A stretch of DNA of 64,000 nt from assembly GCA_963669155.1 (NCBI GenBank), contig OZ022595.1, forward strand, positions 4,041,642 to 4,105,641, in the 5' to 3' direction. The position numbers and the translations under genes were made by a program. The notes beneath the pieces were generated by a model, which had not been told where the DNA came from, did no database searches, and was given only the letters and a program-made list of their open reading frames with translations. Positions 10,801 to 21,600 of the stretch are shown here, in pieces. Positions within the stretch are counted from its first letter, which is position 1; each line of letters opens with the position of its first letter. The DNA comes from Arbacia lixula. Taxonomy: Eukaryota; Echinodermata; Echinoidea; Arbacioida; Arbaciidae.

Positions 10801-13800
10801 TGACAATGGTCGTTCTCATTATCCAACTAGAGCCGGGCTTTATCGGATGCTATGAGTTTGGCGCTCATGGGCTCAACGACGAATTCACCTCTGGCTCGAC
10901 CTCTGATTGCGTTTCATCCTGTCAATCTGTAAACCCGGATGCAATTGCTGTAATAAGGGGAGAGAGATGCTTATGTACATCAGCGGCAACTGTCGGTTTG
11001 GATGATCTCACTTTTAGTAATGACATGTGTGATCAGCCAGAAAATATCGCTCAACTTTGGAGACGAGTTTACACCAGTGAGTATTTGGACATTTCCAATA
11101 TCTGTAGAAAGTGTGGATTTTTCGTCGGTAACAGTATCAGAAAAGATGTGAAATCTATTCTGCCACATCAGAAAAAAAAAAAAAAAAAAGAGAGGTGCTG
11201 TAAAGCAGTCTAAACTAGTAGTCCTACTAGCCTATCAAATTTCCTGGATTCCATACGTTGGTTCATGCTCAGGTCTATGCTAGGCAATGCATTGGTACTT
11301 AATATTAAACACTTGTCCAAGCAGGTCTTAATGTGTCCGCAGTTTTATTTTTTTCCATTTCCAAATAACGCACTATATACAGTCATAATCATTACTTGAT
11401 AATATCAATTTATGTACAAGAAAACAGTTATCTTTATCTCAAATTAAGCCAGACATTACAGTTCACTTTTTGAATTCATCCTGTTGTTGTAACAAACAGA
11501 AAATATGCCCAATCCTAATAATCACAGAAATTACAATGACATCATTGGAAAAGATTCACCTCTGCATTTCTTATCATTTTTAAATGTGAATTGCTAGTTC
11601 TAACTGTTGGACTTATTTATTTTAAGTCATAAAAGATGGCATATTGAATTTTCATAGCCAAAAACTGGACGTCTCAAGATAAATAGCACATAAGATGCGT
11701 CGTATGGGCAATATATGCAACAAGAGGTAATTTGATTTGCTTAGATCTTTCCTCATTTCCAATCAATCTGTCTACAGCCTCATCGAGTTTTTGTGATCCC
11801 TTGGAAATATCACATGGGACAGTAGAGCCGAGCATCACGTGGTTCGGATCCATCGTCAGCATCTCATGTGAAGACGGGTACAACCTGACAGGGGCCTCCA
11901 GACTTCAGTGTAGACCTGGTATCTCAACCTATCATCCAGTCTGGAATGAGTCGATTCCAACTTGCGCTGAAATACCAGGTGATGTGTCACAGTAGAGCTT
12001 TAAAATAAAAGCAAAAGGAAGAAAAGAAAAGATAAAGAGGCGAACAATGTGCGACATTTCCTTCATAACGGTAAAGGGGATTATCCTAATGACAGTCCGT
12101 GGGGCCATGATTACAAGATATACGTACAAGTGTCATGTATATCGCACACAAATATGTGCACCATTTCCATTATCCCGGAAATACTCGTTTCACCCTACCA
12201 TCCTTCTATACTCAGCAATGTGGCTGTACATCGCTGAAGGACACAAGTGCCACGCTAATATTTTAACCCGAAATTATGACTTCATAGTGTACAGTTCTCA
12301 ACCACTTTATATATTTATTGATCTTCACTTGATATTTATTCAAGTGAATCGTCATATAATGGTGCTTCGTAGTTATACAAGCATGGTGCAATGTGAACTT
12401 GTATCTTAAAGAAGGCCGATACTATATTTGTATACTGATTGCCGAGCAGTGTTTTTTATTGCCATCGAATTATTATTTGCGGGTTTTTTTTATTTTGAAA
12501 TAGGTATTAAGACCTCACTTCCTTCCAGGCATTTACACGAGTCTGGAACAGTTTGGCAAACGTTTTCAAAGCATGAAACTTTCCAATGAATTCATCTGAG
12601 AGTCGGAATGTATATCAGGGGACGGGGCGTTGTGTGTTTTTCTAAGCCTCACGACAATTATGTTAATTTGCACACAAAACGAAAATTTTTGACACAATTC
12701 ATGAATAGCTAGACAGTAGTGTCCTATAATTAAAATAGCGTGAAATACCTATCATCTCCTTTTATCACTGCAAGTTGGAATTTCGCTCATCATCAGATCT
12801 TATCATAAACAAACAAGAAGTCACTTCTGTGTACACCACTAATCTGATGGTAATTGGGTGTTGTTCTTCATAAAAGCATTCATAAAGTATGAATGTGTAT
12901 GTCCCAAAAAATGCCATTTTCAGCTTTTTCATTCTGAGGGAATTACTTGAACATTTTTACCATCGTGTCGCTACCCCCCCCCCCCCCCCCCCCCGTCCCA
13001 ACGACTTTAACTAAGGTTTATTTGACCCGAACCCACGGTTTTATTACACTGCATGAAAAATGATGCATGAACAGTGATCTCGCAGCATGGTAATGACCAC
13101 ACGATGTATGTATCATTTCCATAAATGTGCATTTGGATGCTTCTTTCCTTATTGCCCCCCCCCCCCCCCACTAGAACCGGAAACTACAACTACCGAGGAA
13201 GTAACAAGCATTGCGACTTCAGAAGGTATGTCTGAAACAGATTAAGTGTCTATGCTTGACTAGTGAATACACCGTGTGATAGTTGATCAATGCGTTATTA
13301 GGATCTAATATGAAATCATATACAAAGTACCAAGGGACGAGTGTGAGGATAAGAGTGACAGTCAGAGGTTGAATACAAATGGTGGAACACTTAATGCGAA
13401 ATATCAGTTCTTCGTCAGCATCTTCAGGCTATAAACGGTATCGCACATGCATACAAAAGAGAGTTAAACGAAAAAACAAGATCATGTGGAAAAGATCATG
13501 AAATATCGTTCAATGTTAACTTCGTTGTGCTTCAACATGCTTTTCCTATTAAATTTTTTCATGTATCTATACGTGTATCAACTGGGTGAGAGTTCATACA
13601 ATGTGAATTCATGGAAAAAGACTTTTCTCGCATATGTAGCTATCTACTAATGAAATGTATTTCCACAACCTTTTTTCTAGTTTTCGAAACAGCGACAACT
13701 GGAGTAGAAGGTAAGAATCACAGTGCATACCATCAACACACCGTATCACTCGTGTACAATTTCCCTCAGGAAAGAGCAGTGTTTAGGATTGTATGGAAGA

Positions 13801-15907
13801 TTATTTATCATAGTTAACCAGCACCATTCAGAGGGTTTGAGATTAACTGAAATCATAACTTAAGTTTACTTAATATTTTGTTTGTTTGGACTGGTTTTTG
13901 TAGCTGGGTAGTGTTTACACATTCTAATTTAATGTCGCATATTTTTGTTTATTCATATGACTTTGTGCATGGGCACAAAGTGTTCCTTTAACAACGACAT
14001 TAGCTTGCTATGTTCATGGTTGTATACATTTGTATTAGGTTATAAGCACATTATTAGTTGAGTTTATAAGTAGCTTTACTAAAATCGTTTCCTTCATGAA
14101 TTCCTTTTCAACACTTATATGTTTGTTTATATCATCAACCTCGTAAGTGTCGTAAACAGACGAGTGACGACAACCCAAAAACAAAATGTACCTGGCTTGT
14201 TTGTGACAAATGTGAACACAAACGAAAAGGACGAAAATCATAATGGTACATTATTTGGTGATTATTCAGATAGTTTTGTTTATAGCCTCCTTATTTTGCA
14301 GACCATATTTCTTATACTAGTTACTCCGGAGGACTAACCACCTTGTTCGTAGAATTCATTTTCCTTCTTTTGTAGACCATATTTCTTTATCACTTATCAC
14401 AATATCAAATAATACTCGGAAACGGAGGACTAACCATCTTATCCGTAGTATTTATGATTGATTTCTTCTTATTTGCTAGAGGATCAATGCGCTACGTATC
14501 TTGTCAAAGCTTTGATCACATCGACGGCTGTACTGGGGTTCCTCCTCCTGATGACTGTGACGAGTTGGATCGCATCTCGATGTCGACCTTCTCGCTGTCC
14601 GAGGAAAACACCAGCTGATCAGGTAAATTAATGTACATGCGCATACTAGTAGACGATAGTTATTATCATTATCTCGTATGTCAACTAGTCAGAATTGGCA
14701 GTTGGTGATGTTTTTCGGCCATTGGGGTTATCAATGTGGCTTAGTGAACAAGATGTTCCTGTCACAGTACACTGGCTTATAATACGTTTATTGGTCTAAT
14801 GATAAGGACATAGATCACAGATCATGGTAATAGTACGAAAGTGCTTTGTGTTCAAATCATTTGGAACATTTCAATGAACAGCCTTAACATTCTACTTTGT
14901 CTACACTGTTATGACATAGTATTTCACTTGGATGTATGGTAGTGCTTAGAAAATACTTCTCTGGGGTCTTTAGGTCTGGAATTGATTCTGAACAAAAGGG
15001 AAACATCAGTTTATTAATTATATAGGGTCCAAAAGACGACCACAATACTTCGGTATAGGAATAGGATATAGGATAGGAACGATAAATGATAAAGGTAATA
15101 AAGGTAATAACCTGCGACGGACTGAGGCCTCCGATCTTCCCCATTCCACTTAAGACAATACGGCAGCAAATAATATTAACCCTGTGCTTACGGGTTTTTT
15201 TCTGACTTTGTGAAGTCTGGTCCAATTAGGATATCAAAATGTGCAGTAACCGAAAGTGAATCATAAGGTATTTAAGGTTCATACATAGAATGTTGTATAT
15301 CGTATGAGAAGCAAACGGTATGGAAATCGTGCTGCTTAGTATCTGAGTGAAAAAAAACACCCAGATTTATTAAAGAATGGGTTAATAGAAATCTGAGATT
15401 GTTTTTAAAAGATTTAATCGTTTACCCACATACCTAGGTGACCATGCAAAATGTAAGCCTTTAATTAGTTGCACCAGCTACATATAACACAGCCCCAATA
15501 AGATGTCTTACAGAGTGTCAACATTGCACCTCTTAATCACATGTTTTCACCAGATCCCTCATGTGTACCTCGACATGACAAGGTCCAGTGGTAACACCAG
15601 TGAAGCCATAGCCATGCGTACCCTCATATCGGCTCCACTAAGTTCACATGACGTAAGCTTGGGTCTTCCCCTGGGTCCCCCAACCTGCACCAATCCGACA
15701 ACCAAACCCGCAGATCTCGTGTTCTACGAATCCGTCCCAGACGTACAGAATGTAGCAAGCTCCTCGAAGTACTACGAGAACACCGACGACTTACGAGACC
15801 CCGACGAAGATGAGTTCGGCTATATCCTCCCGAACCCGAGATCAAAACAAAATGTCAAAGCGAATCCGTCGTCCCCAGCCCCTATCACACAATCGTACGT
15901 AGAGTAA
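7781..15907 (+). CDS. CUB-SRCR-WSC-CCP transmembrane receptor with tyrosine-motif tail (10 exons)
   Basis: Exons: 7781-7865, 8634-8969, 9709-9930, 10363-10446, 10831-11076, 11778-11978, 13175-13225, 13681-13710, 14480-14622, 15554-15907. They sum to 1752 nt (583 residues plus stop) and all phases agree. Residues 1-28 are a hydrophobic signal sequence ending TQAQQ; CUB about 31-140; SRCR about 146-242; WSC about 245-324; CCP about 329-388; Thr/Glu-rich stalk 392-418; transmembrane helix about 429-451; tail 452-583. I infer a single-pass type I cell-surface receptor. SRCR, CUB, WSC and CCP modules are established carbohydrate- or protein-binding folds, and SRCR receptors are greatly expanded in sea urchin immune cells. 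The tail carries VYLDM (pYxxM type) and YYENT (pYxN type) sites. The ligand is unknown. Every extracellular module is bounded by phase-1 introns. The weakest splice call is the donor gtgatg after the CCP exon. Confidence 0.85.
8146..8420 (+). pseudogene. Decayed duplicate of the CUB exon inside intron 1
   Basis: After an AG acceptor at 8144-8145 the sequence parallels the functional CUB exon at 8634: LDCDDRATITLSAFPDNYPN, then ILVRFKYFNVEEHLDMIL and DPLNKLN. About 21 nt are missing in the middle (the stretch before ILVRF). The C-terminal third has lost the CUB pattern and runs into TAA at 8418-8420 without a donor. It is a local exon duplication that has decayed; inclusion would truncate the protein. 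Confidence 0.75.
8634..8969 (+). CDS. Receptor exon 2: CUB domain
   Basis: 336 nt, phase 1-1, acceptor ccccattacag, donor gtgagt. The CUB signature is clear: LDCEDGATITSPAFPENYPN, then IEWNI, ILVRFNYF, VEEHQDIVLI, and the closing NRLTITFSS ... FNLTISC. The Cys usually found in the NxxCxW position and the Cys before the Asp of the strand-5 turn are absent, so the two standard CUB disulfides cannot form in the usual way. Confidence 0.9.
9709..9930 (+). CDS. Receptor exon 3: SRCR domain, N-terminal two-thirds
   Basis: 222 nt, phase 1-1, acceptor ctgggctag, donor gtgagt. It opens with SSAMQVRLVNSD and shows VELSRMGGNWTRVCEDDFEE and FALVICRQLGYP, the core SRCR pattern, then Cys at GACAGRSC and APQC. 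The in-frame ATG at 9717 is internal to the exon and is not a start. Confidence 0.9.
10363..10446 (+). CDS. Receptor exon 4: SRCR domain, C-terminal part
   Basis: 84 nt, phase 1-1, acceptor ttcattccag, donor gtaagt. RGKTYLLDDCSVSYEERQSH then NGLRVQCH completes the SRCR fold (LxDC and the final VxC strand). With exon 3 the domain is about 100 residues, normal for SRCR. Confidence 0.88.
10831..11076 (+). CDS. Receptor exon 5: WSC domain
   Basis: 246 nt, phase 1-1, acceptor tatccaactag, donor gtgagt. FIGCYEFGAHGLND, SDCVSSCQS, GERCLCTS and the closing WRRVYT fit a WSC domain (putative carbohydrate binding). Six of the usual eight Cys are present; the last pair, normally in PCxG...CGG, is missing. 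Confidence 0.85.
11778..11978 (+). CDS. Receptor exon 6: CCP/sushi domain
   Basis: 201 nt, phase 1-1, acceptor tctgtctacag, donor gtgatg (non-ideal). It shows all four CCP Cys and the usual Trp: FCDPLEISHGTVEP, VSISCEDGYNLTG, LQCRPG, PVWNESIPTC. Two N-glycosylation sequons (NLT, NES) are visible. Confidence 0.88.
12976..12995. repeat. Poly-C run in receptor intron 6
   Basis: An almost pure run of C between gtgtcgcta and gtcccaacg. Confidence 0.9.
13155..13170 (+). repeat. Poly-C run forming the polypyrimidine tract of exon 7
   Basis: A C-run directly precedes the acceptor actag of the 51-nt stalk exon, so it doubles as that exon's polypyrimidine tract. Confidence 0.85.
13175..13225 (+). CDS. 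Receptor exon 7: Thr/Glu-rich stalk
   Basis: 51 nt, phase 1-1, acceptor after a C-run ending in actag, donor gtatgt. It encodes EPETTTTEEVTSIATSE, a likely O-glycosylated stalk segment. It is called on phase agreement, splice sites and composition. Confidence 0.7.
13681..13710 (+). CDS. Receptor exon 8: 30-nt stalk microexon
   Basis: 30 nt, phase 1-1, acceptor acaaccttttttctag, donor gtaaga. It encodes VFETATTGVE. The repeated sense with exon 7 (short, Thr/Glu-rich, ending in GE or VE before the donor) suggests duplicated stalk units that can be skipped without a frameshift. Confidence 0.65.
14480..14622 (+). CDS. Receptor exon 9: transmembrane helix
   Basis: 143 nt, enters in phase 1, leaves in phase 0; acceptor cttatttgctag, donor gtaaat. 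ALITSTAVLGFLLLMTVTSW forms the helix and RCRPSRCPRK the cytoplasmic anchor. Confidence 0.85.
15554..15907 (+). CDS. Receptor exon 10: cytoplasmic tail and stop
   Basis: 117 codons plus TAA. It starts IPHVYLDMTRSS and ends PITQSYVE. Tyrosine contexts in order: VYLDM, VFYESV, KYYENTDD, FGYILP, SYVE. The middle is rich in Asp and Glu (DDLRDPDEDE), as in tails that interact with SH2-domain proteins. Confidence 0.85.
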   Translation: MPHVYLDMTRSSGNTSEAIAMRTLISAPLSSHDVSLGLPLGPPTCTNPTTKPADLVFYESVPDVQNVASSSKYYENTDDLRDPDEDEFGYILPNPRSKQNVKANPSSPAPITQSYVE

Positions 15908-16290
15908 CCAGACAGGAGTGAGGGTTGGGGTGGGGTAGGTGCAAATCTACACACGGACTCAATATCCAGTATGCCATCCAACACAAGTATGATATGAAAG
16001 CTTTTCACTCTGAAGTGCGTAGATCAGTTGATGCACAAACAAAATGGCGTAAAGCGTTTTGCACATTAAATACACAGAAATCCCATACAGGAGTAGTGTC
16101 TTTTGCGCACAATGGTTTAATCTACTGGCGCTACCATGATTGCATGTTGCTCTATAACAACCCTCATGTTATCTTCCCTCGTGATCAGCATTTGTTATTC
16201 TCTAAGCTCCTCACCCTCCCTTAAAGAAATTATGATGTAAGGTACAACGGTCGTAGGCAGCGCACTCATTATTGAATAGCGTATATATCA

Positions 16291-16318
16291 TGTATGTATG
16301 TATGTATGTATGTATCTG
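16291..16318. repeat. (TGTA)n microsatellite in the 3' flank
   Basis: Several tgta units. The first duplicate has a shorter run at about 2087-2102. Confidence 0.8.
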
Positions 16319-16938
16319 TACCTTATCGTGAGTTTACTTGTCCGCGCATCTGCCTGGCGGGGGGAATTTATTTTTTAATCATCGTCGAAACTGTCATGCT
16401 ATGATCTCATTATTTGAGTAATTACAACAATCAATTATTTATCAAAAGAAGAAGAGATTATCGCTTTGCGTAAAATGGCATTGATTTTAAGAACTAGATC
16501 GAAGCATCTTATGTCGAGTAATTAATTGTCATTGTGCTGTATATATTGTATCAGTGAAAAGATACCATGTTTAGAAAAGTCACACATAATATTTCGTATA
16601 ATTCACAGTACATACTCAAATTAAAGCCCGCTAGAATCATAGTGCGTATTGAATTGCTTTTGTTTTAGAGTTTTTTTATATGGACCGGGAAAAATATGCT
16701 GAATGGAACTATCTCCCCCTTTGGGGTAGCAGTTCAAAACGTTGATAATTAAAAGAAAATGCGCAAAGAAAAGTTTAATCAAGCTACGAATCTAACCATT
16801 TGGGAAGGTGACCAGAAATTAATTACGATTATGCATCTTTGGTGTAATCGTTTGCCTTTCACTTTTACAGTATTAATGACGATGTTATTGACACGTACAC
16901 TATTTCATATCACCACTTTGAAAGTTGTTTTATGAATG

Positions 16939-16944
16939 AATAAA
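16939..16944 (+). terminator. Candidate polyadenylation signal AATAAA, receptor gene 2
   Basis: AATAAA about 1.03 kb after the TAA stop, at the position that matches 2730-2735 in the first copy. Confidence 0.4.
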
Positions 16945-17278
16945 ATTAAGCGTGAACTAAGGTGTCTTTTTTTCTAAGTTTTGCTTAACGGTGCGTACTT
17001 CGTGTACTATAGGTGTACTGCAACAGCCTACTGTATATATGATTTGTATCTTTTAGTCCATCTACATTGTGAAATGCTATTTTTTAATTTAGATGTGTAC
17101 ATGTAAAGATCCTATCATTGACTGTGTACATCGTTAATGCATCTTTCCATTAGCAATAGAACAATTTTAAAAAGATTGTTTAAAGGTTACAGGCCTATTA
17201 CAAGACGATTTATGATATGCCACAATAATCATATACATATAATAGGCCTAAAGTATATTTTTACTAATATGTAAAACT

Positions 17279-17515
17279 GTCCTTAGCCCCATACTATAGG
17301 TGGGGCTAATCAGCCCCAGATAAAGTACGGGGGTAAACTGAAACACTTTCTATTTACATCGGTTTTTACCGAAGTGGGCGAGCCCCACCAATAGTCCGGG
17401 ATTATTTGGCCCTGCAAAAAAGCAGGGCTAACCCCGCAATTGCAGGGCCAAGCCAAAAAGTCCGGGGCTAAGAGCGCCAGTGTAAACAGAAACGAAAAAT
17501 AGTACAGGGCTATAA
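17279..17515. mobile_element. Hairpin-rich MITE-like element (tagccccgtacta family), copy 2
   Basis: Duplicate of the element at 3064-3320. It begins ttagccccatactatagg and ends atagtacagggcta, with the same internal palindrome around ccgcaattgcagg. Confidence 0.55.
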
Positions 17516-17521
17516 ATACGA

Positions 17522-18670
17522 AAAACTGGTAGACAGATTCTTTCAAGAGCGCGTCAGGATTTCTTTATATTTACGATAATCAGCAGAATTTTTTTATCAA
17601 AGATATTGCGTGCATTCTAACAGCCTAGTTGCGATAAAGTACATTGTAGTTTCTTAAAGGGTGGTTGGGGATTATTAATATACCACAATAATAGATCGGC
17701 AGTTTATTATAGATAGTACGGGCTTTTAGATTTATGATAAACCGATATGTAGTTACAACATTTATTCAAAGAGTTTGGCTTTGCTTTACTATCAGCTTCG
17801 ATTGAATGCTAGTCCCAGAAGACGGAATAATTTTACGATTACACGACATTTTATTTCATTGGCGGTCCTGGCTTAATGAGGCCTGTCAATTACGATAAAC
17901 TAGTAGTTTGTTTAAGTGCGGACTTTGCTCTATTAATAGCTACGATTGACTGACAGTTTCAAATGACAGGCCTAGTTTTAATGATAAACATGGTAAACTG
18001 GTACGTTTTATGTCAAGGACGGGTCGAGAATTATTAAAAGTTACGATGAAGTGTCCGTTTGTTCAAAATGACGCGGAAAACGACAGTTTCTACTTTATAA
18101 TCCAAAATTAGTTGCTTAAGATAGCGCGGGTTCTTTATCAAAAGTTACGAAAAACCTGTAAGTTACTCAAGGGTTGGTCTGCCTTTATGAATAGCCCTAA
18201 TTGACTGCCGGTTTCGAAAGACGAGCCCGGCATTATCAATAATTAAAATAAAATGGAAGCTCCTTTAAAGAGCATGTTGGTGTTTATTAATAGTTATGGC
18301 AGTGTCTTAATGAAAAGGACTGGTCTGTCTTTATCAACCATTGCGATAAACCGGAAGTTTCTGTCAAGGGCGGGAATGATAAATCGGCAGTTTATTATAG
18401 ATAGTGCATGTTTTTCTAATACATGTAGTTATACCGTACCAGTTCACCATAGTAACCTGACAGTTTCTTTAAAGGGCGGGTAGGACCGCACTAACTTTAA
18501 TAATAAACTACTGATTTGCCCTTAACTATTATCAATCCCTTCGGAGTAAACTGGCGGTTTCCTTACATGAAGTTAAGAGAAGTTAATAGTTAACCAGTGG
18601 TTTATTCAAAGGGCAGCTGGAGATTCATTACTAGCTTGAATGAAATCGGCAATTTCCTTAAATCGCTTTA
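17522..18670. repeat. Degenerate tandem repeat downstream of receptor copy 2
   Basis: Diverged units recur with the phrases ataaactggtagtttc, caagggcggg, ctttattaatagttacgat and ccggtttc, about 60-90 bases apart. The array runs some 700 bases past the end of the segmental duplication, so it is longer here than after copy 1. No coding meaning is seen. Confidence 0.5.
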
Positions 18671-21600
18671 AACATTGAACTTGCGGGTTAGCTAACTAAC
18701 CACAGAGCAAGCACTAACTTAATCGATGCGTGTTTGAACTAACTTAAACATTCGTCGTGTAAGAACGTAACAACGTTGATGAAAAATGACAATGGGAGCT
18801 GCTCACTGGACTAATTCTAGGCCACGTCTTCGCAAATCATGCATTATGCATGAGCCTAGCTGCTGGAGCTGTCCGGAGCGACCAATCACATGACTGCACC
18901 TATTGCCGACTGAACGTTAGCAATGCTCTGATCTCGCCAGATTGACGAATCCCCACAGATTCCATTTTCAATACACAAATAGATACATCTATAGTGTACT
19001 TTATTTCAAGAGCCGAGACTCGCACATTTGTGACGAGAAATATTGAAGTTTCATATTTTGCAATAAAACAAATTCGAGCCGAAACAAACTCATTTACTTA
19101 TTTCGGCCTCTCACACGTAATTTGGTCTCAATAAAGTCCTTCTTGATGTCTGGTACATGTATTAACATATTAAATTTCAAGGCCTGCAAACAGATACACA
19201 AACTCAATTCAGACAAGTTGGGATGGAGACGATTGTCTTTATTTCCGTGAATCTTGATCATCACAATGCATTCATAAACATGGCAGCGAAAATTTACCAC
19301 TTCTTGCTGGAAGTATACAAATAGAGACGGAGAATCTCTCATCAATCATGATTTATATCCGCAATAGTTATATTTCATTGTCGAAAACAGTGTTCCGTAC
19401 ACGGAACCAATTAACCACAATAACATACATACATCTATCTCCTGTAATGCACACATATCAACTTTTTGACTTAATGCAAATCTCATTAATGTACAGGTTT
19501 CACTTACATTTTTCATGTATGTTTCGCTTGAACATTATGACACAGATTTCATTGAATTATAAACTGATTACTGTAACCTTTCCATCCATCAAAGTTTTAA
19601 AAATACCTTTGCATCATACTGTTCATCATAAAAATGCTAAAAGAAATGCTGAATAGAAGGCTACAGAGGGGATACAAGCTGTTGTGGATTTGATTTGAGA
19701 CTAGTGAATGTTCATAATGAAGAGCGTAAAGCGAAAAGTAGTTGCATATATACCATGACTCTTGTTCACTAGTTTTTACACTTTTAAAGAATATGTTGTT
19801 TTTTACAATGGAGAAAACTAATGCATTGATAATTTCTTTCATATGGTACAGATATTTCCATTAAAACATCTTACATTCTCAATGAAGTGCCTTAAGTACA
19901 TATCTTTTTTTCAAACTATTTTAATGATCAACCTATCCACATATTTATCTGTTTAATAAAAACCACCATACATTTTGAGATATGAAAAAAGCTCAGAGAA
20001 AGTTTTAAAAACATGTGTAACATTTGAAAATTTGTGAATGGAATGTTGAAAATCTGCCAGTCAACATTTCCCTTATTCAACAAAAGAAAGGAGAAAAATA
20101 AGAAGCAAATATTTCTACTAAATGTACTTTAGATTTTGTTATAGAATGAGATTGTATCCCTTTTTGGTGGAATGTGAAATATCATCAACCCTGTATATAC
20201 CATAGTAGTCTCAAAATATTGTTACTTTCAACTACGAACATACCCAGACGCCCCTTACCTAAAATACTTCTAATATGACATATGTACCCCAAGATGTGCA
20301 CACTAGTGAGTTAAGTGAGAAACGGACCAATTTTGATATTACTTATATTTTTTTTGAAATTCTTTTAACTTTTAAACAAAAACATTATCTTGATAAAGTT
20401 ACAAATATCTTGCAAAATGACTGACTGCATAATAACCATGCATAGATAAAAGAATATATGTAGAAAACCACCATACAAGGCTCATTAGGAGACATACAGA
20501 AATAAGATGCTGTATCATAGTTTTACGCATCATGTGAATGATATATGCACAAAAATATATAATTGATATAAGTACCGGTATGCACATCATAAATAAAGAT
20601 ATATCTCCTACAAAACATTGTTTTTGTACAATGGAAAGAAAGTTTGATTTATGTTATTGAGATCAAACAGTGAACACTCTATGCCTTACAGATTGGAAGC
20701 AATTACGTAAGATAACACAGTACTAAGAACAGAGAGAATACTCACCTGATGTTATGGTGCACTACATGAAATAGAGCTTTCTACTTGTTAACTGATATCC
20801 TTCAACGCCATGGCAAGTGAACTCTCTGATTAATTACAATATTTTTGTCCTTTTAAGATGGAATAATATTTCAAAGAATTAATTGATTTTAAGTACAGTG
20901 GACATCATTTAAATTTTGAAATAAATAATTGCTATATTTCCATTTGTTGCATGATCATATTACATTTGAAGGGTTCTGCAGAAAATAAATCCAACCTAAT
21001 AAAATGATGTGTCATGATTAAACTTTTCCATAGCATTTCAATATTCTTATGGTTTCATATAATAGACTGGATAAACACATTACAAGAATTAGAATTTGTT
21101 ACACTGCTAAGCCCTTATGTTATTACTTGTATAGACATATAGTATATTTCACACGTACAACAATAAAATGTTACTTCTTAACACACTTAATAAATGAGAC
21201 GATTCTTACTTGAATAAAAAAAAATTGATCAAACCATTTACAATGTTGCCTTTATAGCCCATTCCTGCAAATATCATCAATAAAGAAAATGGTTTATATC
21301 ATACTACACATATTTTAAAATTCCAATTCATCTATCATATTTTCTCCCATCCATATCATTTATTTTGCAATTTCGATACATGCCATTTCCAAATCATTGT
21401 TCTTATTTCATATTATAACACAAATCAGATATACCTTTGAGAAGGCATGCACATTGATGCTACTGTGTTAGTCAGAACAACAATCATACACACAAATACA
21501 AAGACACATATACACACATATCTATGGCATACATAAACATAATAAAATGATTGCATGCACCAATCCGAAAATTATGTACTATCACCCAGTTGGAGCTTTG

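Larger units (their letters stand above)
14168..17964 (+). repeat. Segmental tandem duplication, right copy
   Basis: Counterpart of 1-3769. It covers the region before the transmembrane exon, the transmembrane and tail exons, and about 2 kb of 3' flank. Divergence in introns and flank looks similar to that in the exons, pointing to a fairly recent duplication. Confidence 0.9.

Noticed and set aside
12047..12409. 120-codon open frame in receptor intron 6
   Set aside because: No domain, and the CCP and stalk exons join in phase without it.
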